Assembly: GCA_046262995.1 (NCBI GenBank) | Contig: JBHELQ010000122.1 | Coordinates: 1 to 64,000 of the forward strand | Length of the DNA stretch: 64,000 nt | From: JBHELQ01 sp046262995 | GTDB taxonomy: Bacteria; Actinomycetota; Thermoleophilia; Solirubrobacterales; Thermoleophilaceae | Direction of reading: 5' to 3' | In this document: positions 25,186 to 33,778 of the stretch, one piece after another | How positions within the stretch are numbered: position 1 is the stretch's first letter | How the letters are laid out: each line of letters starts with the position of its first letter | The notes under the pieces: model-generated | Told to the model about the DNA's origin: nothing | What the model saw: the letters and a program-made list of their open reading frames with translations, nothing else | The model's database searches: none | Made by a program: the position numbers and the translations under genes

Positions 25186-26745
25186 ATGACGACCGACGAC
25201 GGAGCAAACCCCCTTCCCGCGCGAGCGAACGCGCCCGAAGCGCCGCCCACCAGGCCGGCGCCCGAAGAGCTGGCCCGGCCGGAGATGCTCGAGAAGCCGA
25301 CGGTGATCGTCGGCGGGGGCCCCGCCGGCCTGACGGCCGGCTACCTGCTGGCGAAGAGAGGGCTGCCCGCGATCGTCCTGGAGGCCGAGGACCAGGTGGG
25401 CGGCATCGCCAAGACGGCGGTGCGCGACGGCTACCGCTTCGACCTCGGCGGCCACCGCTTCTTCACGAAGGCGACCGAGGTCGACGCGCTCTGGCACGAG
25501 ATCATGCGTGAGGACTTCCTCGAGCGCCCGCGCATGTCGCGCATCTACTGGAACGGGAAGTTCCTCGATTACCCGCTGCGCGGCCCCGACGTGATCAAGA
25601 AGCTCGGCCCGGTGGAGCTGACGCGCGCGTTCTTGTCCTACCTCTGGGCGCAGATCAAGCCGAAGGGGAGCGAGGACACCTTCGAGGAGTGGGTCTCGAA
25701 CCGCTTCGGAAAGCGCCTCTTCAATCTCTTCTTCAAGTCGTACACGGAGAAGGTCTGGGGCGTGCCGACCTCGGAGATCCGCGCGGAGTGGGCCGCCCAG
25801 CGGATCAAGGGGCTGTCCTTCTTCTCTGCGGCCAAGGCGGCTTTCTTCGGCAACCGCGGCGAGATCAAGTCACTGATCTCCAAGTTCAACTACCCGCGCT
25901 TCGGCCCCGGCCAGATGTGGGAGACCATGACCGACGACATCCGCCGCCTCGGCGGCGAGGTGCGCCTGAACTCGAAGGTCACGAGGCTCGAGTTCGAGGG
26001 CAACAGGTGCACGCGGGTGCACGTCGGCGACGAGGTCATCGAGACCGCCGCCGTCGTCTCCTCTCTCCCTCTGCGCAACACCGTCGGGATGGCCGAGCCG
26101 CAGCCGAGGCCGGAGGTGATCGCCTCGGCCAAGGGCCTGCGCTACCGGGACTTCCTGACGGTCGCCCTGGTGCTCGACGGCGAGGACCTGTTCCCCGACA
26201 ACTGGATCTACATCCACGAGCCGAGCGTGAACGTGGGCAGGATCCAGAACTTCCGCTCCTGGAGCCCCTGGATGGTGCCCGACCCGAAGAAGGCATGCGT
26301 GGGGCTCGAGTTCTTCTGCTTCGCCGGCGACCGGCTATGGGAGTCGGACGACGACGATCTGGTCCAGCTCGGGATGCAGGAGCTCGAGCAGCTGGGCCTG
26401 GCGCGTCGCGACCAGCTCGAGTTCGGCTTCGTCGAGCGGGTGCCGAAGGCCTACCCGATGTACGACGCCGACTACGCCGAGCGCGTGCACGCCATCCGCT
26501 CGTGGCTAGACGGCCTGGACAACTTCATCCAGGTCGGGCGCAACGGGCTGCACCGCTACAACAACTCCGACCACTCCATGCTCAGCGCCATGCGGGCCAT
26601 CGACAACCTCGTCGATGGGGCCGAGCACGACATCTGGGAGGTCAACGCCGAGTCGGCCTACCACGAGGAGGAGAAGCAGGACGAGCAGCAGCCCTATATC
26701 GAGGCTCCCGAGACGGAGTCGATGAAGGAGCCGCTGGCGGGCTGA
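25186..26745 (+). CDS. UDP-galactopyranose-mutase/amine-oxidase-like flavoprotein
   Basis: A 519-residue FAD/NAD(P)-binding oxidoreductase. The dinucleotide fold VIVGGGPAGLTAGYLL starts near residue 40, followed by the FAD pyrophosphate contact LEAEDQVGGIAKT and GYRFDLGGHRFF. The middle segment (FNLFFKSYTEKVWGVP) resembles UDP-galactopyranose mutase and related NAD(P)-binding Rossmann proteins of glycan clusters. A role in making a furanose or oxidised sugar donor is inferred. The first 35 residues are Pro/Ala-rich. It belongs to the GT-C operon and is followed by two hairpins. Confidence 0.75.
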   Translation: MTTDDGANPLPARANAPEAPPTRPAPEELARPEMLEKPTVIVGGGPAGLTAGYLLAKRGLPAIVLEAEDQVGGIAKTAVRDGYRFDLGGHRFFTKATEVDALWHEIMREDFLERPRMSRIYWNGKFLDYPLRGPDVIKKLGPVELTRAFLSYLWAQIKPKGSEDTFEEWVSNRFGKRLFNLFFKSYTEKVWGVPTSEIRAEWAAQRIKGLSFFSAAKAAFFGNRGEIKSLISKFNYPRFGPGQMWETMTDDIRRLGGEVRLNSKVTRLEFEGNRCTRVHVGDEVIETAAVVSSLPLRNTVGMAEPQPRPEVIASAKGLRYRDFLTVALVLDGEDLFPDNWIYIHEPSVNVGRIQNFRSWSPWMVPDPKKACVGLEFFCFAGDRLWESDDDDLVQLGMQELEQLGLARRDQLEFGFVERVPKAYPMYDADYAERVHAIRSWLDGLDNFIQVGRNGLHRYNNSDHSMLSAMRAIDNLVDGAEHDIWEVNAESAYHEEEKQDEQQPYIEAPETESMKEPLAG

Positions 26746-26754
26746 CGCTCCGCT

Positions 26755-26772
26755 GCGAGGCGCCTGCCTCGC
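26755..26772 (+). terminator. first of two tandem hairpins after the flavoprotein gene
   Basis: Arms GCGAGGC and GCCTCGC enclose loop GCCT, starting 10 bases past the stop codon. There is no T-run, as is common in very GC-rich actinobacteria. Confidence 0.55.
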
Positions 26773-26780
26773 GCTGGCTT

Positions 26781-26798
26781 CCTGGACGAACGTCCAGG
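26781..26798 (+). terminator. second tandem hairpin
   Basis: Arms CCTGGAC and GTCCAGG enclose loop GAAC, followed by TCTTG. Together with the preceding hairpin it probably ends the GT-C operon before the GH6 gene; because the repeat is nearly palindromic it could instead be an operator for GH6. Confidence 0.5.
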
Positions 26799-26849
26799 TC
26801 TTGAAACGCCGCATCAGGGACTACCCCGGACGCGGCCGATGGGACAGGC

Positions 26850-28121
26850 ATGAGGTATGCCGCCCTAACCCTCGCCCGACTGGCTGCCGTTCTCGCCGTC
26901 GTCGTCCTGACGGCGCTCGGTGCCACGTCCGCGCAGGCGAGGCACGGAGAGGATGGGCAGCAGCTTCCGCCCCTCCCGGTGGACCCGCCACCCCTGCCGG
27001 TCCCCACGCCGACCCCCACGCCCCCGCCGGTGCCGCCGCTGCCGACCGGTGGCAACTGCCGCAGCGCCACGCAGCCTGCCGGGGTCGACCCGCGCGGCGC
27101 CGCGCGCGGCGCGCCGAACCCCCTGAACGGCCTGACCTTCTTCGTCGATCCCGACGAGCCCGCCTGGCACCAGTGGAAGCGCCTACAGCGCCAGGGGAAG
27201 ACCTATGACGCCTCGTTGGTCGAGAAGCTCGCCACACGGCCGAAGTTCAGGTGGTTCGGCAAGTGGACGCGGCATGGGCCGAAGCTCGTCTCGACGATCC
27301 GGGAGTACCTCGCGCACGTCGACTGCACCCAGCCGGGCGCCGTCCCCCTCATGGCCGTCATGCGCCACCAGGGCCGCGCCTGCAATCCGCACTACCGGGC
27401 CGGTGGTCGGCGCGAGGATGCCCGCCAGCGCGGGTGGTACCGCCGCTTCGCTCGCGGGGTCGGCAGCCACCGCGTAGTGATCGCCTTCGAGCCGGACTCG
27501 CTCGGCACGGTCCACTGCCTGGCCCGCAGCCGTCGCAAGGCGCGCCTGCGGACCCTGCGCTACGGGGTGAAGCTCTTCTCGAGGCTCCCGAACGCGACCG
27601 TCTACCTGGAGGCCGGAGCCTCGGACTGGGACTCCGCCCGCCACACGGCCCGGCAGCTCCGCTACATCGGCATCCGCCGGGTGCGCGGCTTCATGCTGAA
27701 CGTGACCCACTACGACTGGACTTCGCGCAACATCCGCCACGGCCGGAAGATCTCGCGCCTGGTCGGCGGCAAGCACTTCATCATCTCGACCTCCAACAAC
27801 GGCCGCGGCCCGGTGCACTTCCGCAACTATCGCGGACGTCACGACTGGCGCGTGGTCAACGTCTGGTGCCATCCGCTCATGCGAGGCCTGGGCCCGGCGC
27901 CGACCGCCGACACCCACAAGGCCAAGGTCGACGCGTACATGTACATCGGCCGCGCGGGCTACTCCAGCGGACACTGCAACGGCGGTCCGAGTCGGGTCGG
28001 TGCCTGGTGGCCGGCGAGGGCGCTGATGTTCGGCAAGTACGCCACGCAGTGGATCGGGCCGCCGCACGGCAGTCGCAACGGATTCTTCGGCCACTTGTCG
28101 CTCCGCCAGCTCGGCGGCTGA
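26850..28121 (+). CDS. secreted glycoside hydrolase family 6-like protein
   Basis: A 423-residue protein with a signal peptide (about 1-30, ending SAQA), a Pro-rich linker (39-66) and a GH6-type barrel: IAFEPDSLGT (211-220), VYLEAGASDWDS (251-262), GFMLNVTHYDWTSRN (280-294) and a Cys-containing C-terminal loop. GH6 enzymes cleave cellulose-type beta-1,4-glucan. The presumed acid Asp216 is kept, but the RDC position reads Arg176-Ala177-Cys178 and the usual C-D-G reads Cys376-Asn377-Gly378. The enzyme may therefore have altered specificity, or be only a binder. Its ATG is preceded by GGGACAGG. Confidence 0.8.
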   Translation: MRYAALTLARLAAVLAVVVLTALGATSAQARHGEDGQQLPPLPVDPPPLPVPTPTPTPPPVPPLPTGGNCRSATQPAGVDPRGAARGAPNPLNGLTFFVDPDEPAWHQWKRLQRQGKTYDASLVEKLATRPKFRWFGKWTRHGPKLVSTIREYLAHVDCTQPGAVPLMAVMRHQGRACNPHYRAGGRREDARQRGWYRRFARGVGSHRVVIAFEPDSLGTVHCLARSRRKARLRTLRYGVKLFSRLPNATVYLEAGASDWDSARHTARQLRYIGIRRVRGFMLNVTHYDWTSRNIRHGRKISRLVGGKHFIISTSNNGRGPVHFRNYRGRHDWRVVNVWCHPLMRGLGPAPTADTHKAKVDAYMYIGRAGYSSGHCNGGPSRVGAWWPARALMFGKYATQWIGPPHGSRNGFFGHLSLRQLGG

Positions 28122-28127
28122 GCCCGG

Positions 28128-29936
28128 CTAGCCGCTCTTGGGCGGCGGATGGGGCGGCAGCTCGCGCGCGCGCGGAACCTGGATGACAGGAGCGCCGTAC
28201 GCCTGGCGGCAGCGGCGCAGCCGGTAGACCGTGGCCGCCGGCCCGGGGCGCTCGTAGGCCGTCGGATAGTAGTTATAGGAGAGGTCGAAGCTGAAGGACA
28301 CGGGCTTCGCTCCTGCGCGGTAGGGGCTGAACCGAGCAAGCACTCGCGACTCGCCCTTCAACCGGCGGTAGTAACCGCGGACGGGCCCCGAGCCCGTTTC
28401 CAGCACGCGGTCGCGGACCAGCCCGAAGGTCACCACGACGCAGTAGCCGTAGAAGCGATAGTCGTCGATCGTCGCCGGGCCAAGCACCTGGTGGTAGGCC
28501 GATGCCCGCACTCCCCCGTCGGGCCGGGAGAACTGGCCCGGCTTGAAGCGGCCACAGACCCGGCTTCCCGCCGGTCCCGGGTACGACCAGCCCCGCTCCG
28601 ACGAGCGTGCGGGCGGCGGGCAGCGCCGCAACCAGGGGGGGTCGCGACCGTCGGGCGCGACGCCGAAGTAGCGTCCGGGGACCGCCGGCTCGAAGGAGGC
28701 CCGCAGCTCGGGCGGTAGGCGCCGCGCGAGATAGCCGCGCACCTGCTCCCGCGTGTCGTCGCGACCGAGCACGAGGCCGCTCCGAATGTCCGCCGCAAGC
28801 GGCTGGGCGAGCACCAGGGCGCTCAGGGCCACGAGCGCGGCGGCGGCCACGACCGGCCGGCGCAGGAGCGCGGCGCAGCGAACGAGCGCCACGGCCGCCA
28901 GCATCGCCAGGACGGGATAGGCGGGCAGGAGCCAGCGCCCGAAGTAGCGCGACTGCAGGCTGAGGTAGAGGAACAGCGCGAGCGGGAGCGCAATCAGGAT
29001 CAGCCCGCGCGCGGGCCTGCGCCTGAGCTCCAGCACGGCGCCCGCCAGCGCGGCCGCGGCGCCCGCCCAGCCGAGGCCCCAGCCGAGGCTGTCGAGGTAG
29101 TAGAGGAAGCCGCCTCGGTCCTGACCCGCCTTGGGCTGGTTGGCGGCAACGTCGGCCTGGCTGTGCAGGTCGTGCCAGAAGGCGTCGAACGAGGTGAAGA
29201 CGTACGGGTTGAGGAGGACGAACACAGCGGCTGCCGCCAGCCCGCCGGCGACCAGGAACAGCGGCGCTCGCAGGCGGTCGTGGCGCAGCCGCGCCGCCGC
29301 GGCGATGCCGAGCGGGAGCAGCACCAGCCCTGCCGTGTACTTGAAGGCAAGCGCGAGCCCGCCGGCGGCTCCGGCGAGCAGGTACCAGCGCAGCCGCCCG
29401 TCCTCGGACGCCCGTACCGCTCCCCACAGCGCCAGGGCGACTCCGGCCAGGGCGCCCACGTCTGTCACGGCCACGCGCGAGTAGGCGACCGGCAGGAAGG
29501 CGAAGGCGAGGATCGCGGCGGCCACCAGCCCCTCGCGGGAGCCCCACAGGCGGCGGGCCGCCAGGTACACGGCTGCCACGCCCGCCGTGCACAGCACCGC
29601 GGCGAGCGTCCGCGCGATGCCCCAGATGCCGGTCGGGTCGGAGGAGAACTGCTGCGTCACGTTCCCGAAGCGCAGCTGCAGCCCGAGCGGTCCGTAGATC
29701 GCCCTCAGCAGCCCGTAGACGAGGTACGTGTACGCGGCCGGGTTCTGGTAGTAGCCGGGGTTCAGGCCCGAGTGGAACATCCCGACCGCGCGGCTCGTGA
29801 AGTGGTTGCCTTCGTCGAGGCTCCAGACGAAGGGCAGCCCGTAGTGGTTGTTCCAGATCCGCAGGAAGAAGCCCGACGCGAGGATGGCGAGCAGCAGCAG
29901 GTGGCGGGGCCGGACGAAGGAACGCAGGCGTCGCAT
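28128..29936 (-). CDS. GT39/PMT-like membrane glycosyltransferase
   Basis: A 602-residue membrane protein with about twelve transmembrane helices. The first loop carries VWSLDEGNHF, the acidic catalytic pair of the PMT/GT-39 superfamily, and GYYQNPAAYTYL matches the following conserved loop. The last 170 residues form a soluble extracytoplasmic domain with three Cys. It probably transfers a sugar from a polyprenyl-phosphate donor to a surface acceptor. It converges on the GH6 gene with 6 bases between stops. Confidence 0.8.
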   Translation of the reverse strand: MRRLRSFVRPRHLLLLAILASGFFLRIWNNHYGLPFVWSLDEGNHFTSRAVGMFHSGLNPGYYQNPAAYTYLVYGLLRAIYGPLGLQLRFGNVTQQFSSDPTGIWGIARTLAAVLCTAGVAAVYLAARRLWGSREGLVAAAILAFAFLPVAYSRVAVTDVGALAGVALALWGAVRASEDGRLRWYLLAGAAGGLALAFKYTAGLVLLPLGIAAAARLRHDRLRAPLFLVAGGLAAAAVFVLLNPYVFTSFDAFWHDLHSQADVAANQPKAGQDRGGFLYYLDSLGWGLGWAGAAAALAGAVLELRRRPARGLILIALPLALFLYLSLQSRYFGRWLLPAYPVLAMLAAVALVRCAALLRRPVVAAAALVALSALVLAQPLAADIRSGLVLGRDDTREQVRGYLARRLPPELRASFEPAVPGRYFGVAPDGRDPPWLRRCPPPARSSERGWSYPGPAGSRVCGRFKPGQFSRPDGGVRASAYHQVLGPATIDDYRFYGYCVVVTFGLVRDRVLETGSGPVRGYYRRLKGESRVLARFSPYRAGAKPVSFSFDLSYNYYPTAYERPGPAATVYRLRRCRQAYGAPVIQVPRARELPPHPPPKSG

Positions 29937-29945
29937 CGGCGGCGC

Positions 29946-29951
29946 AGCGTA
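29946..29951 (-). promoter_or_regulatory. candidate -10 box of the GT39 gene (leaderless type)
   Basis: TACGCT on the minus strand ends 9 bases before the ATG at 29936, without a ribosome binding site between. Confidence 0.45.
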
Positions 29952-29982
29952 TTAGCGGCCGCTCGACCGGCCCCTGGTAAGG

Positions 29983-29998
29983 TTGACTCGCGAGTCAA
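29983..29998 (+). promoter_or_regulatory. 16-bp perfect palindrome upstream of the riboflavin operon
   Basis: TTGACTCGCGAGTCAA is a perfect inverted repeat ending 22 bases before the ribD ATG. A possible -10 box TAAGGT (29978-29983) abuts it, which would place the palindrome at about the transcription start, a classical repressor position. Ribosome binding site GGAGGG follows at 30010-30015. The binding protein is unknown. Confidence 0.5.
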
Positions 29999-30020
29999 TC
30001 CGGGCGACTGGAGGGCTTGA

Positions 30021-31145
30021 ATGGCTCATGCAGCGGCCAGCGAACTCGACGAGCGGCACCTCCACAGGACCATCGAGCTCGCCGCGCACGCCCGTGGATG
30101 CGTCAGCCCGAATCCGCTCGTGGGCGCCGTCGTCGTCAAGGAGGAGCGGCGCATCGGGGAGGGCTTTCACGCCGGCCCGGGCTACCCGCACGCGGAGCGC
30201 GAGGCGCTCGCCGCGTGCGAGTCGGACCCCGCCGGCGGAACGCTCTACGTATCGCTCGAGCCCTGCTGCCATGAGGGGCGGACCCCGCCGTGCACGGCCG
30301 CCATCGTGGACGCCGGGATCGCTCGCGTCGTGATCGCGTCGGACGACCCGACGGACAAGGCGTCGGGCCGCGGGCCCGGCATCCTGCGGGACGAGGGCCT
30401 CGCGGTCGACATCTGCGACGGCGGGCCGGCGCGGGAGGCCCGCCTCCTCAACCAGCCCTTTCGCAAGCACGCGCGAACGGGCCGTCCGCTGGTGGTTCTG
30501 AAGAGCGCCATGACCCTCGACGGCAAGGTCGCGACCCGCACCGGCGACTCGAAGTGGATCTCGGGGGACGCCAGCCGGGCGCGTGCCCATCGCTGGCGCG
30601 CCGAGTCCGATGCCGTGGCGGTCGGCATCGGAACGGCCCTGGCCGACGACCCACTGCTCACGGCGCGCGTCGAGGGCGTGCCGCGTCAGCCGATGCGGGT
30701 GGTGTTCGACTCGGAGGCGCGGCTGCCGCTCGATTCGCAGCTCGTCCGCGGCGCGCGGGACGTACCGCTGACGGTGATCTGCTCGCGAGCGGCCAACCGG
30801 ACCGCCCTCCAGGCGCTCGAGGCAGCCGGCGCCGACGTGATCGTGACGAGCGGCCCCAACGAGTCCGCTCGGGTCGTCCATGCGCTCGACGAGCTTGGCT
30901 CCCGGGACGTGCAGTCGCTGCTCCTCGAGGGCGGTCCGCGCCTCGCCGGCGCGTTCCTGGAGGCGGGCGAGATAGACGAGGCCCGCGTGTTCGTGGCGCC
31001 GCTTCTGGCCGGCGGCCGTGAGGCCCGCAGCCCTATCGAGGGCCTCGGCATGCAGGACGTGGCGAGCGCGCTCCACGCCGACGCCGTCGAGGTGGACCGG
31101 ATCGAGGACGACGTGCTGGTGAGCGCGCGCTTCAGGGAGTGGTGA
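30021..31145 (+). CDS. ribD: bifunctional riboflavin deaminase/reductase RibD
   Basis: RibD catalyses the second and third steps of riboflavin synthesis: deamination of the pyrimidine and reduction of its ribosyl side chain. The N-terminal deaminase has zinc ligand His57 with Glu59 in HAERE and the PCCHEGRTPPC block (81-91). The reductase domain follows from about residue 155 (RPLVVLKSAMTLDGKVAT) to LLEGGPRLAGAFL. Length 374 is normal. The ATG at 30021 has a good GGAGGG five bases upstream, unlike the many leaderless-type genes here. It overlaps ribE in TGATG. Confidence 0.96.
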   Translation: MAHAAASELDERHLHRTIELAAHARGCVSPNPLVGAVVVKEERRIGEGFHAGPGYPHAEREALAACESDPAGGTLYVSLEPCCHEGRTPPCTAAIVDAGIARVVIASDDPTDKASGRGPGILRDEGLAVDICDGGPAREARLLNQPFRKHARTGRPLVVLKSAMTLDGKVATRTGDSKWISGDASRARAHRWRAESDAVAVGIGTALADDPLLTARVEGVPRQPMRVVFDSEARLPLDSQLVRGARDVPLTVICSRAANRTALQALEAAGADVIVTSGPNESARVVHALDELGSRDVQSLLLEGGPRLAGAFLEAGEIDEARVFVAPLLAGGREARSPIEGLGMQDVASALHADAVEVDRIEDDVLVSARFREW

Positions 31146-31741
31146 TGTTCACTGGCCTCGTCCAGGAGCGGGGCAGCGTCCGCGCCGTCGAGCCCGCGGA
31201 CGGCGGCGTTCGCCTGCGAGTCGCCGCGCGGCTGGCCGCCGAGCTCGAGCCGGGCGATTCCGTCGCCGTGAACGGCGTCTGCCTGACGGCGGTGGAGGCC
31301 GACTCCGACAGCTTCGCCGCTGACGTGATCGCGGAGACGCTGCGACGCTCGTCGCTCGCGCCCCTCGCGGAGGGCGACGGGGTGAACCTGGAGCTCCCGC
31401 TGCGGCCCTCCGATCGGCTGGGAGGCCACGTGGTGCAGGGGCACGTGGACGCGACCGGCGTCGTGGAGTCGGTGACGGAGGAAGGCTCCGCTCGCACGCT
31501 GCGCGTGGCCGCTCCCCCGGAGCTCCTGCCCTACGTCGTCGAGAAGGGCTCGATCGCCCTCGACGGCGTCTCGCTGACCGTGGCCGGCGTCGACGACGAC
31601 GGCCTCAGCGTCTCGCTGATCCCGGAGACGCTCGCGCGGACCACGCTCGGCTCCGCCGAGCCCGGGCGCCCGCTGAACATCGAGGTGGACGTCTTCGCGA
31701 AGTACGTCGAAAAGCTCGTGGCCGGACGGGTGCCGGCGTGA
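31145..31741 (+). CDS. ribE: riboflavin synthase alpha chain
   Basis: It makes riboflavin from two molecules of 6,7-dimethyl-8-ribityllumazine. The 198-residue protein begins with the invariant MFTGLV and contains two lumazine-binding repeats, with NGVCLT and LDGVSLT marking equivalent positions and [11 protein letters not shown] between them. The ATG inside the ribD stop (TGATG) is chosen over an ATG-like codon six bases earlier because the family always starts MFTG. Its stop overlaps the ribBA GTG in GTGA. Confidence 0.96.
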   Translation: MFTGLVQERGSVRAVEPADGGVRLRVAARLAAELEPGDSVAVNGVCLTAVEADSDSFAADVIAETLRRSSLAPLAEGDGVNLELPLRPSDRLGGHVVQGHVDATGVVESVTEEGSARTLRVAAPPELLPYVVEKGSIALDGVSLTVAGVDDDGLSVSLIPETLARTTLGSAEPGRPLNIEVDVFAKYVEKLVAGRVPA

Positions 31742-33093
31742 CGTCGGCGCCCTTCAGCACCGTCGAGGAGGCGCTCGAGGACGTGCGCGCCGGCAAGATG
31801 GTCGTGGTCTGCGACGCGGAGGATCGCGAGAACGAGGGCGACCTGACGCTCGCCGCCCAGTTCGCCACGCCCGAGGCGATCAACTTCATGGCCAAGCACG
31901 CCCGCGGCCTGGTCTGCCTGGCGCTGACTCCGGAGCGCTGCGACGAGCTCGACCTGGACCTGATGGCGGCCAAGAACGAGTCCCCCTTCCAGACCGCCTT
32001 CACGGTCTCGATCGAGGCGCGCGAGGGGATCACGACCGGCATCTCGGCGCACGACCGGGCGCAGACCATCCAGGTGGCCATCGACCCGCGCGCGAGGCCC
32101 GCGGACCTGGTCCAGCCGGGGCACATCTTCCCGCTGAAGGCGAAGGCCGGGGGTGTGCTCGAGCGGACGGGCCAGACGGAGGCGGCGGTCGACCTTGCGC
32201 GGCTGGCCGGGCTCTATCCCGCCGGCGTCATCTGCGAGGTCATGAACGACGACGGCACCATGGCGCGCGTGCCCGACCTGGAGCGCTACTGCACCGAGCA
32301 CGGCCTGAAGATGATCACGGTCGCCGACCTGATCGCCTACCGGCGCATGCACGACAAGCTCGTAGAGCGCGTGGCCCAGGCGCGCATGCCCACCAAGTTC
32401 GGCGACTTCACGGTCATCGGCTTCCGCTCGCTCGTCGACGAGAAGCACCACGTGGCGATGGTCAAGGGCGACGTCGATGGACAGGACGACGTGCTGGTGC
32501 GCGTGCACTCGGAGTGCCTGACGGGTGACGTCTTCCACTCGCTTCGCTGCGACTGCGGTCAGCAGCTCGAGGACGCGCTCCTGCGCATCGAGGAGGAGGG
32601 ACGCGGGGTGCTCCTGTACCTGGCGCAGGAGGGCCGCGGCATCGGGCTGCTGAACAAGCTGCGCGCCTACCGGCTCCAGGAGGAGGGCCTGGACACGGTC
32701 GACGCCAACATCGAGCTCGGCCTCCCGGCCGACCTGCGCGACTACGGGATCGGGGCCCAGATACTGGTCGACCTGGGGCTCACCTCGATCCGGCTGCTGA
32801 CGAACAACCCCAAGAAGATCGTGGGACTCGAGGGGTATGGGCTGCGCGTCACCGACCAGGTGCCGATCGCGCATCCGGCGAACGAGCACAATCGCGCGTA
32901 TCTCGAGGCGAAGCGCGAGCGGCTCGGGCACCTGCTCCACCACCAGGGACTGGCGCTCGACGAGGAGATGATCCACGAGGAGCGTCGCCACGATCGCGAG
33001 CGGGGCAGAGGCCCCGGAGCCGACACCGACCTCTACGGCGAGGGCCACCGTCCGGGGACGCGACGTCCCGGCGTGGAGCGGCCGGGTGGCTGA
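31738..33093 (+). CDS. ribBA: bifunctional DHBP synthase / GTP cyclohydrolase II
   Basis: It supplies both precursors of riboflavin. The N-terminal DHBP synthase domain (1 to about 205) has [24 protein letters not shown] and [10 protein letters not shown]. The GTP cyclohydrolase II domain (about 210-400) has the zinc site in [20 protein letters not shown] and the [11 protein letters not shown] loop. About 45 extra C-terminal residues are charged and disordered-looking, and the gene runs 8 bases into ribH. The GTG lies in a GTGA overlap with ribE, so the operon is translationally coupled. Confidence 0.96.
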   Translation: MTSAPFSTVEEALEDVRAGKMVVVCDAEDRENEGDLTLAAQFATPEAINFMAKHARGLVCLALTPERCDELDLDLMAAKNESPFQTAFTVSIEAREGITTGISAHDRAQTIQVAIDPRARPADLVQPGHIFPLKAKAGGVLERTGQTEAAVDLARLAGLYPAGVICEVMNDDGTMARVPDLERYCTEHGLKMITVADLIAYRRMHDKLVERVAQARMPTKFGDFTVIGFRSLVDEKHHVAMVKGDVDGQDDVLVRVHSECLTGDVFHSLRCDCGQQLEDALLRIEEEGRGVLLYLAQEGRGIGLLNKLRAYRLQEEGLDTVDANIELGLPADLRDYGIGAQILVDLGLTSIRLLTNNPKKIVGLEGYGLRVTDQVPIAHPANEHNRAYLEAKRERLGHLLHHQGLALDEEMIHEERRHDRERGRGPGADTDLYGEGHRPGTRRPGVERPGG

Positions 33094-33514
33094 CCGCTTC
33101 GCGATCGCTGCGGCGACCTTCTACGCGGAGCTGGCCGATCGACTGGTCGACGGTGCGCGCGGCGTGTTCGCCGAAGCCGGGGCCGACTGCGACGTCCACG
33201 AAGTGCCTGGCGCCTTCGAGCTTCCGCTGGCCGCCGGCTACTGCGCCGGCACGGGGCGCTACGCCGGCGTCGCCTGCCTCGGCGCCGTGATCCGCGGCGA
33301 GACCGATCACTACGACTACGTCTGCGCCGAGGCGGCGCGCGGCATCTCCCGCGTGAGCCTCGACACCGGCGTGCCCTGTGCCTTCGGCGTGATCACGTGC
33401 GACACGATGGAGCAGGCCCTGGCCCGCGCCGGTGGCGACAAGCGCCACCAGGGGGAGGACTCGGCGCGCGCGGTGCTCCGCATGGCGGAGCTTCGCCGCG
33501 AGCTGGCGCCGTGA
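33086..33514 (+). CDS. ribH: 6,7-dimethyl-8-ribityllumazine synthase
   Basis: Lumazine synthase, the penultimate step of riboflavin formation. The 142-residue protein shows the family core [29 protein letters not shown] (with the catalytic His) and [18 protein letters not shown]. It is somewhat short at the N-terminus compared with the usual 150-160. The GTG at 33086 overlaps ribBA by 8 bases. It closes the rib operon; no hairpin follows. Confidence 0.95.
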   Translation: MADRFAIAAATFYAELADRLVDGARGVFAEAGADCDVHEVPGAFELPLAAGYCAGTGRYAGVACLGAVIRGETDHYDYVCAEAARGISRVSLDTGVPCAFGVITCDTMEQALARAGGDKRHQGEDSARAVLRMAELRRELAP

Positions 33515-33522
33515 GGCGTTGC

Positions 33523-33528
33523 TAGCCT
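33523..33528 (+). promoter_or_regulatory. candidate -10 box of rpmB (leaderless type)
   Basis: GCTAGCCT; the hexamer TAGCCT ends 8 bases before the GTG at 33537. It would start a new transcript after the rib operon. Confidence 0.6.
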
Positions 33529-33536
33529 TCCGCCCC

Positions 33537-33728
33537 GTGCCAAAGGTCTGCTACGTGTGCGGCAAGGGCCCGGCTTTCGGCCACAGTCGCAGCCACTCGA
33601 TGGTCGCCACCAAGCGGCGCTTCAACCCCAACCTCCAGAAGGTCCGCATCGACGTCGGCGGGGCGCCGCGGCGCGAGTATGTGTGCACCCGCTGTCTCAA
33701 GGCCGGCAAGGTCATGAAGGCCGCCTAG
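33537..33728 (+). CDS. rpmB: 50S ribosomal protein L28, zinc-binding form
   Basis: A 63-residue L28 with the conserved core GPAFGHSRSHSMVATKRRFNPNLQ and two CxxC pairs (Cys5/8 and Cys50/53) that define the zinc-containing C+ form. The start is the GTG at 33537, which gives VPKVCYVCGK and removes an unrelated upstream extension. It heads the conserved rpmB - DAK2 protein - recG series. Confidence 0.93.
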   Translation: MPKVCYVCGKGPAFGHSRSHSMVATKRRFNPNLQKVRIDVGGAPRREYVCTRCLKAGKVMKAA

Positions 33729-33778
33729 CGCCCAGAGGCGCGCCCGGTCTTCCTCGCAAAAGGAGTAGAAAGCCACTG

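Noticed and set aside
29937..30020. Possible FMN riboswitch before the riboflavin operon
   Set aside because: Only 84 bases separate the divergent starts and none of the RFN-conserved segments is visible; a palindromic operator is a better reading.
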